Part shown: positions 23,245 to 28,075 of the stretch, in pieces
How positions within the stretch are numbered: position 1 is the stretch's first letter
Layout: each line of letters starts with the position of its first letter
DNA from: Ktedonobacteraceae bacterium
GTDB lineage: Bacteria > Chloroflexota > Ktedonobacteria > Ktedonobacterales > Ktedonobacteraceae
DNA: 28,075 nucleotides
Direction of reading: 5' to 3'
NCBI GenBank assembly: GCA_014896635.1
Contig: JADBKA010000039.1
Location: forward strand, 1-28,075
The notes under the pieces: generated by a model
The model's database searches: none
Told to the model about the DNA's origin: nothing
Seen by the model: only the letters and a program-made list of their open reading frames with translations
Made by a program: the position numbers and the translations under genes

Positions 23245-25656
23245 ATGTCTTCGCTACAGAATTCGACAATACAGCGGCAGCGCATTCTCATCCAGGGCAT
23301 TGTCCAGGGAGTGGGTTTTCGCCCGTTTGTCTATGGGCAGGCAGTGCGCTGGCAACTGGCAGGTTTTGTGCTCAACAACACTCATGGGGTCATCATCGAG
23401 GTTGAAGGACTGTCTGAAGCTCTCGCTGGCTTCCAACGCGCTCTGCGTACCGAGGCACCCCCGCTCGCGCGTATCGACTCCATTGTCACAGAGCAGATCG
23501 TCCCTCGCTATGAAACCTCGTTCGTTATCGCGCACAGCCAGGCAGGAGCCGAACGCCAGGCGCTCATCTCGCCGGATACTGCTACCTGCAATGATTGCCT
23601 GCGTGAACTCTTTGACGCGGCAGACCGGCGCTATCGCTATCCTTTTATCAACTGCACAAACTGCGGCCCGCGCTTCACAATTATTAAAGATGTGCCTTAT
23701 GACCGCGATAAAACGACCATGCGCGTCTTCCCGATGTGTCCGCGTTGCCAGGCCGAGTATGATGATCCGTTGAACCGGCGCTTTCACGCTCAGCCCAATG
23801 CCTGCCCTGTCTGTGGTCCGCAGGTGTTTCTGCTCGATCAATCATCGCAGTTCTCTGGGGATGTGGCTGTTGCAAATGCTACCCTGGCCAGAGAGAGCAG
23901 TGAGCCAGCAGAGCCGGTGAACCCGGTGAACCCGGTGAACCCGGCGGAGCCGATTGCAGAAGCCGTCAGGCGCCTCGTCGTGGGCGATATCCTCGCTATC
24001 AAGGGTCTGGGCGGCTATCATCTGGCCTGCGATGCTCTGAACGCAGAGGCGGTGCAGCGCCTGCGCCGGAGCAAGCTGCGCGAAGCCAAACCATTCGCGC
24101 TGATGGTTCCCGACCTGGAAACGGCTCGCCAGCTTTGCATCGTCAGTGCAGCGGAAGCCGACCTGCTGCAATCGTATCGCCGTCCCATCGTTCTGCTAAA
24201 GCAATTGCCTGACTGTCCTGTCGCGCCTGCGACTGCGCCTTGCTATGACACGCTTGGCATCATGCTACCCTATACTCCGCTGCATCATCTGCTCATGCAT
24301 GCTTTTGCCGCAGCTCTTGAAGCAGAACGCCCGGCGGCGCTGGTGATGACCAGTGGCAATCTGAGCGACGAACCCATCGCCTACCGCGACGATGATGCAC
24401 GCACGCGCCTGCTTCCCATCGCCGATGGCATGCTCAGCCACAACCGTGATATTCATATGCGCTGCGATGATACCGTCATGCGCATTGCCGCCGGGGGACA
24501 GCAATTTTTCCGCCGCTCGCGCGGCTACACACCTGAGCCGATTCCGCTCAGCTTCGACGTATCGCAGCCTCTGCTCGCCTGTGGCGCGCATCTGAAAAAT
24601 ACCTTCTGCCTGGCGAAAGGCCGGCAGGCGTTCATCAGCCATCACATCGGCGATCTGGAGAATCTGGAAACGCTGACCTCATTTCGGGAGGGCATCGAGC
24701 ATTTCGAGCGTCTCTTCGATATTTACCCACAGGTTGTCGCCTACGACCTGCATCCTGAATACCTGGCGACCAAGTACGCGCTGGATAGCGACATTGCGCG
24801 CAAAATCGGCGTGCAGCACCATTATGCCCATATTGCCAGCGTGATAGCGGAGCATGGGTTGCGTGAGCCGGTGATCGGGGTCGCTGCCGATGGCACGGGC
24901 TATGGTACGGATGGCGCAATCTGGGGCTGCGAGATCATGACGGCTGATCTCAATGGCTTTGAGCGCAAAGCACATCTTGCCTATGTCCCGCTGGTCGGGG
25001 GAGAGCAGGCTGTACGCCAGCCCTGGCGCATGGCTGCCGTCCTCCTGAAACAGGCGTATGGCGAGGCGTTTCTTGAGCTGGACATCCCGTTTGTGCAACG
25101 GGTAGATCACGCAAAGTGGCATATACTGGCGCAAATGATGGCGAAGGGCATCAATAGTCCGCCGACATCCAGTCTTGGTCGCCTGTTTGATGCGGTTGCG
25201 GCGCTGCTGGATGTGCGTGACGAGGTGCTTTATGAAGGGCAGGCTGCCATCGAGCTGGAAATACTGGCATCTCAAGCGTCCCAGGATGACATCGGGTCTG
25301 CGCTTTACCCGTTCGCGGTGACGAGCGATGTGCCGGCGCGCCTGGAAGTCTCGCCAATGATACGTGCGATTGTGAACGACATCCAGCAGGATGTCTCTGC
25401 TGCCCGCATCGCCTACCGTTTTCACTGCTCCCTGGCCGCGCTACTGGCAGATGTCTGTCTTAACGTACGGGAGCAGAGCAAACTGAATACAGTCGCGCTC
25501 AGTGGCGGTGTCTTTCAGAACCGCTTGCTCCTGGAGCAGTTGATAGCTCGCCTGGAGAGCAGAGCTTTTCAAGTTTTTATCAATCGTCTCGTGCCGCCCA
25601 ACGACGGCGGCATCAGTCTGGGCCAGGCCGCAGTGGCCGCCGCCCGTGTCTTGTAG
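23245..25656 (+). CDS. hypF: Carbamoyltransferase HypF
   Basis: HypF uses carbamoyl phosphate and ATP to carbamoylate HypE, the first step in making the cyanide ligands of the NiFe centre. Its domains occur in order: acylphosphatase-like (QGIVQGVGFRPFVYGQA, residues 17-33), two zinc-finger segments (CNDCLRELFDAADRRYRYPF with INCTNCGPRF, then CPRCQAEYDD with ACPVCGP), YrdC-like (KGLGGYHLACDA onward) and the Kae1/TsaD-like carbamoyltransferase domain with HHYAH (H525-H529), GVAADGTGYGTDG and GGVFQNRLLLEQ. At 803 residues it is slightly longer than usual, partly from an insert rich in Pro-Val-Asn repeats before the YrdC domain. The ribosome-binding site is weak. Its partner HypE is not in the window and should follow hypD. 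Confidence 0.96.
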   Translation: MSSLQNSTIQRQRILIQGIVQGVGFRPFVYGQAVRWQLAGFVLNNTHGVIIEVEGLSEALAGFQRALRTEAPPLARIDSIVTEQIVPRYETSFVIAHSQAGAERQALISPDTATCNDCLRELFDAADRRYRYPFINCTNCGPRFTIIKDVPYDRDKTTMRVFPMCPRCQAEYDDPLNRRFHAQPNACPVCGPQVFLLDQSSQFSGDVAVANATLARESSEPAEPVNPVNPVNPAEPIAEAVRRLVVGDILAIKGLGGYHLACDALNAEAVQRLRRSKLREAKPFALMVPDLETARQLCIVSAAEADLLQSYRRPIVLLKQLPDCPVAPATAPCYDTLGIMLPYTPLHHLLMHAFAAALEAERPAALVMTSGNLSDEPIAYRDDDARTRLLPIADGMLSHNRDIHMRCDDTVMRIAAGGQQFFRRSRGYTPEPIPLSFDVSQPLLACGAHLKNTFCLAKGRQAFISHHIGDLENLETLTSFREGIEHFERLFDIYPQVVAYDLHPEYLATKYALDSDIARKIGVQHHYAHIASVIAEHGLREPVIGVAADGTGYGTDGAIWGCEIMTADLNGFERKAHLAYVPLVGGEQAVRQPWRMAAVLLKQAYGEAFLELDIPFVQRVDHAKWHILAQMMAKGINSPPTSSLGRLFDAVAALLDVRDEVLYEGQAAIELEILASQASQDDIGSALYPFAVTSDVPARLEVSPMIRAIVNDIQQDVSAARIAYRFHCSLAALLADVCLNVREQSKLNTVALSGGVFQNRLLLEQLIARLESRAFQVFINRLVPPNDGGISLGQAAVAAARVL
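23914..23940 (+). repeat. Three tandem 9-bp repeats inside hypF
   Basis: CCGGTGAAC is repeated three times exactly and then degenerates (CCGGCGGAG). It encodes a PVNPVNPVNP linker between the zinc-finger and YrdC regions of HypF. Nine-base units keep the frame, so copy number can vary without harming the protein. Confidence 0.8.
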
Positions 25657-25758
25657 GGGATATATTCCCCAAAAAACATTTTGCTCTTGTTTTTCATTGG
25701 GAGAGAAGGGAGACCCCGGCATCCGGCGGTCGCCCTGGTTAGCCAGAAGGAGGCACCT

Positions 25759-26031
25759 ATGTGTCTGGGTATTCCTGGGAAAGTTGTAGACATCGTTGAC
25801 GACCCCAACTCCATCGCCAGAGTGGACGTCTCAGGCGTGAAGCGCAACGTTAATATCGCGCTGGTACGTCCTGAAGGCATCGCACCTGGTGACTGGGTAC
25901 TGATTCATGTCGGCTTTGCCATGAGCAAGATCGACGAGAATGAAGCGCGGGAGACCATGAAAGCCCTGGAGTTGCTAGGGCAGACCTATACCGATGAGCT
26001 GACAATGCTGCATCAAAGTCAAATAGAATGA
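25759..26031 (+). CDS. hypC: Hydrogenase assembly chaperone HypC
   Basis: HypC carries the Fe(CN)2CO unit with HypD and hands it to the large subunit. The essential Met-Cys start is intact: MCLGIPGKVVDIVDD, where Cys2 binds iron once Met is removed. The following VDVSGVKRNVNIALV and APGDWVLIHVGFAMSKIDENEA are typical of the family. At 90 residues the length is normal. ATG 25759 is fixed by AAGGAGG five bases upstream and by the need for Cys at position 2; in-frame codons further upstream are ignored. It lies 102 bases after hypF and 12 bases before a SIS-domain gene. Confidence 0.96.
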   Translation: MCLGIPGKVVDIVDDPNSIARVDVSGVKRNVNIALVRPEGIAPGDWVLIHVGFAMSKIDENEARETMKALELLGQTYTDELTMLHQSQIE

Positions 26032-26043
26032 CGAGGAAAAACA

Positions 26044-26658
26044 ATGGCAACTGAGCAAAATCAGCAGGAACTCCTCACCCTGGTGAACGCACGCTTTGAG
26101 CAGAGCACGTCTGTACCTGAGACGTTTTTCACGAAAGAAGCGCGCAGCATTGCCGAAGCCTGCTGGTCAATGGCCCGCCGCTTCCACCAGGGCGGACGTC
26201 TGCTCGCCTTCGGCAATGGCGCCTGGGCTACCGATGCTCAGCACGTCTCGGTCGAATTTCTTCACCCGGTGATTGTGGGCAAGCGGGCGCTACCCGCCAT
26301 CGCGCTGACTAATGACAGCGCCACGCTGAGCGGGCTGATGGCCGGCGGAAGCGACGAGATGCCCTTCACACGCCAGCTTGATATTCTAGCGCGACCACAG
26401 GATATCGCCATCGGCTTCTCACCTGATGGCAACTGTCACATTGTCGTAGCCGCCCTGCGACGTGCGCAGAATCTCGGCCTACTCACGCTTGGCCTGGCGG
26501 GAGGCGATGGTGGAGCGATGAAACAGGCGGGACTCGATTTCTGTTTTGTCGTCTCCTCTCGTGATCCGCTGGTCATTCAGGAGACGCACGAAACGCTCTA
26601 TCACGTGTTGTGGGAACTGGTGCATATCTTTTTTGAGCATGAAGGGCTACTGCAATGA
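26044..26658 (+). CDS. SIS-domain protein, degenerate GmhA-like paralogue, 204 aa
   Basis: A SIS (sugar isomerase) fold protein of the phosphoheptose isomerase family by sequence outline: LLAFGNGAWATDAQHVSVEF, LPAIALTNDSATLSGL, IAIGFSPDGNCHIVVAALRR, GLLTLGLAGGDGG. Compared with the second SIS protein downstream, the phosphate-binding motifs are altered: GNGGS is GNGAW (57-61) and STSGNS is SPDGNC (126-131). The sugar-phosphate site is therefore probably not functional in the usual way. It may pair with the intact paralogue as a heteromer or serve as a binding protein. SIS genes between hypC and hypD are a recurrent, unexplained feature of group 1h hydrogenase clusters. GAGGAAA precedes the ATG; its stop overlaps the next start (ATGA). 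Confidence 0.85.
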   Translation: MATEQNQQELLTLVNARFEQSTSVPETFFTKEARSIAEACWSMARRFHQGGRLLAFGNGAWATDAQHVSVEFLHPVIVGKRALPAIALTNDSATLSGLMAGGSDEMPFTRQLDILARPQDIAIGFSPDGNCHIVVAALRRAQNLGLLTLGLAGGDGGAMKQAGLDFCFVVSSRDPLVIQETHETLYHVLWELVHIFFEHEGLLQ

Positions 26659-26960
26659 CCAGCGAACAGCAAAACCGGCAATCTGACAGTTGTGAATTCA
26701 CATCTTTACCTGCTGCGCATTGTGATCTTGATGCAGAAGGACATTGCATTACCTGCTCTGACGAAGCGGTAACGGTCAGAGTGCTGCGAGTTGATCACCA
26801 GGCGGAACTGGCGCAAGTGGCTGTAAGGGAGGTGAAGAGCGGGAGGGACGTAGTAGAGGAGATTGATGTCAGCCTGGTAGATAACGTTGCTCCCGGTGAT
26901 ATACTACTGGTACATGGTGGTGTCGCTATCGAGAGGCTAGAAGGGGTTAGCCATGAGTAA
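26655..26960 (+). CDS. Second HypC/HupF-like protein, 101 aa
   Basis: The C-terminal 55 residues follow the HypC/HupF pattern: VRVLRVDHQAELAQVAVR, EEIDVSLVDNVAPGDILLVH, GGVAIERL. Instead of the obligatory Met-Cys at the N-terminus, it has a 30-residue leader with CDLDAEGHCITCSDEA (three cysteines with a histidine), which could form a different metal site. So it is probably not a classical iron-carrying HypC but a specialised relative. It sits between the two SIS genes and overlaps both (ATGA upstream, eight bases downstream). A similar HypC2/HupF-like gene with an internal HCITC-type motif occurs, as I recall, in actinobacterial group 1h clusters. Confidence 0.82.
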   Translation: MTSEQQNRQSDSCEFTSLPAAHCDLDAEGHCITCSDEAVTVRVLRVDHQAELAQVAVREVKSGRDVVEEIDVSLVDNVAPGDILLVHGGVAIERLEGVSHE

Positions 26961-27627
26961 TGCAGAGGGGTCCGAGTACGACCGGCTCTTTTATCCATTC
27001 CTTTTTGAGGGGGGGAAAGCCAGTCTTGAAGATGTGCTGGCGCAGGTGCAGCACTCGACGCTTGAGAAGTGTCATGAAGTAGTGGCATTGCGCCGCGCCA
27101 CGCTTGCAGGCTATAGCGAGCAGATTGTGCGTGCCGGCCAGGCGATGGCGCGGGCTTTCGCAAAAGGCGCGGCTCTACTGGCTTTTGGCAACGGCGGCAG
27201 CACCACCGACGCCCAGGATATGGTCACCGAACTGCTTCACCCGCCGTATGCCCACTGGCGACCGCTGCCGGCCATCGCGCTCACCAACGATATCGCCGTC
27301 GTCACCGCCGTTGGCAATGATGTCGGCTTCAACAATATTTTCTCTCGCCAGGTCATCGCCTATGGCCGGCCCGGCGATATCGCCGTCGGTATCTCGACCA
27401 GCGGCAATTCGCTGAATGTGCTGGTAGCTTTCGAGCAGGCGAAAAAACAGGGCCTGCTTACCGTTGGCCTGGCGGGCTACGATGGCGGCAAGATGATGCA
27501 GTCCCCGGCGGTCGATTTCTGTATCAACGCTCCGAGTGACCATGTTCCGCGCATTCAGGAGGCCCAGGCGACAGTCTATCATGCGCTGCTTGAGGTCATT
27601 CAGGCACAACTCAAGAAGGAGAAATAA
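26953..27627 (+). CDS. SIS-domain protein, GmhA (phosphoheptose isomerase)-like, 224 aa
   Basis: An intact SIS protein: LLAFGNGGSTTDAQDMVTEL (G79-N-G-G-S83) and ISTSGNSLNVLVAFE (S148-T-S-G-N-S153) are the two phosphate-binding loops, and GNDVGFNNIFSRQV and GRPGDIAVG fit D-sedoheptulose 7-phosphate isomerases. GmhA converts sedoheptulose 7-phosphate to D-glycero-D-manno-heptose 7-phosphate, but no other heptose-pathway gene is nearby, and Ktedonobacteria are not known for lipopolysaccharide. Its role in a hydrogenase cluster is unexplained; it may bind a phosphosugar or nucleotide ligand and act in maturation or regulation. It is about 40 percent longer at the N-terminus (residues 1-40) than its fold needs. 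Coupled to the gene before it by an eight-base overlap. Confidence 0.85.
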   Translation: MSNAEGSEYDRLFYPFLFEGGKASLEDVLAQVQHSTLEKCHEVVALRRATLAGYSEQIVRAGQAMARAFAKGAALLAFGNGGSTTDAQDMVTELLHPPYAHWRPLPAIALTNDIAVVTAVGNDVGFNNIFSRQVIAYGRPGDIAVGISTSGNSLNVLVAFEQAKKQGLLTVGLAGYDGGKMMQSPAVDFCINAPSDHVPRIQEAQATVYHALLEVIQAQLKKEK

Positions 27628-27630
27628 CTG

Positions 27631-28075
27631 GTGGGTACGATGAGGTATATTGACGAATATCGTGATCCCGAACTGGCGAAGCAGATCGCGCAGGAGATCA
27701 CGCAGCTCAGCGCGGGCCGGTCGCTCAAACTGATGGAGGTCTGTGGCGGTCACACCCATACTATTTACAAGCACGGCATTGAGGACGTGTTACCGCCCAA
27801 CATTGACCTGGTGCATGGACCGGGCTGTCCGGTCTGTGTGCTGCCGATGGGCCGTATTGATGATGCCATCGCCATTGCGCGTACTGACGGTGTGATTTTT
27901 ACCACCTTTGGTGATATGATGCGCGTCCCCGGCTCGAAAGGGAGTCTGCTCGACGCTAAGGCCGATGGAGCCGATGTGCGCTTCGTCTATTCGCCGCTCG
28001 ACGCCTTCAAGCTCGCGCGCCAGCATCCCGACCGCCAGGTCGTCTTCTTCGCTATTGGCTTTGAGACCACCGCGA
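27631..28075 (+). CDS. hypD: Hydrogenase formation protein HypD (N-terminal part, cut by window edge)
   Basis: HypD is the iron-sulfur protein that with HypC assembles the Fe(CN)2CO centre. The visible 148 residues include [36 protein letters not shown] (C38), [12 protein letters not shown] (C66, C69), [17 protein letters not shown] and FFAIGFETT, all conserved in HypD. The GTG at 27631 is chosen because AAGGAG ends nine bases upstream; the ATG at 27640 is 18 bases from it and is less likely, although it is a possible alternative. hypD follows the second SIS gene after three bases. hypE would be expected downstream. Confidence 0.95.
   Translation, partial: MGTMRYIDEYRDPELAKQIAQEITQLSAGRSLKLMEVCGGHTHTIYKHGIEDVLPPNIDLVHGPGCPVCVLPMGRIDDAIAIARTDGVIFTTFGDMMRVPGSKGSLLDAKADGADVRFVYSPLDAFKLARQHPDRQVVFFAIGFETTA

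Noticed and set aside
25657..25680. GGGGATATATTCCCC followed by AAAAAA after hypF as a terminator
   Set aside because: The stem is only five base pairs and the run downstream on the coding strand is A, not T, so it does not fit an intrinsic terminator for hypF. hypC 102 bases further on has its own strong ribosome-binding site.
1..28075. CRISPR array, tRNA/rRNA genes, transposase or integrase genes
   Set aside because: No regularly spaced repeats, no recognisable structural RNA sequence and no transposase or integrase motifs were seen on either strand.

Overview
This window looks like chromosomal DNA of an aerobic soil or geothermal bacterium, most likely a chloroflexote of the class Ktedonobacteria. 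The grounds are a dnaN-recF pair, a translin-family protein typical of archaea and Chloroflexota, and a group 1h (high-affinity, 'actinobacterial-type') [NiFe]-hydrogenase cluster, which Ktedonobacteria such as Thermogemmatispora are known to carry. The assignment is inference from gene content; no rRNA or tRNA gene is visible.

Layout. (1) 1-1793, minus strand: a dnaN-recF operon with a strong sigma70-type promoter; recF runs off the left edge. (2) 1794-2727: a divergent intergenic region, a 155-residue protein of unknown family (plus strand), then about 260 bp of inverted repeats and A+T-rich DNA with a candidate promoter. (3) 2728-13443, plus strand: three tightly packed large genes that look like an anti-phage defence module. 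They are a four-part NERD nuclease-pseudokinase-kinase-P-loop ATPase protein (1308 aa), a 563-aa protein of unknown fold, and a 1693-aa protein with a PD-(D/E)XK nuclease motif followed by a HerA/FtsK-type ATPase. From memory, the gene order, sizes and domains best match the MAD6-MAD7-MAD8 part of the methylation-associated defence system (MADS), with echoes of PglW (BREX type 2) and DptF-DptG-DptH (phosphorothioate restriction). No methyltransferase, specificity subunit or phosphorothioation gene is in view, so this may be a methylation-independent or split version. (4) 13503-14150: a translin-family protein with TRAX-like acidic catalytic positions. (5) 14151-14581: a non-coding region with a perfect-consensus promoter and a perfect hairpin or operator ahead of the hydrogenase. 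(6) 14582-28075, plus strand: the hydrogenase structural genes hhyS and hhyL, a set of uncharacterised accessory genes (76-aa protein, NifU-like scaffold, DUF5947-like, DUF6084-like, 357-aa, 114-aa and a 37-aa DUF6893-like membrane peptide), a maturation protease, and hypA, hypB, hypF, hypC, a SIS protein, a second HypC-like protein, a second SIS protein and hypD (cut at the right edge).

How the parts work together. The hydrogenase genes encode a complete H2-oxidising enzyme and most of its maturation pathway: HypF (with HypE, expected just past the edge) makes cyanide from carbamoyl phosphate, HypC and HypD build Fe(CN)2CO, HypA and HypB insert nickel, and the protease trims the large-subunit C-terminus. 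Most genes overlap by ATGA or are separated by a few bases, which suggests one long transcript or a few. The upstream defence-like operon appears to be a separate transcription unit. The clearest oddities are the solitary kinase/HerA module next to a translin gene, a hypB that seems to start with ATT, a degenerate SIS paralogue beside an intact one, and an Asp in place of a Cys ligand in the hydrogenase proximal cluster motif.
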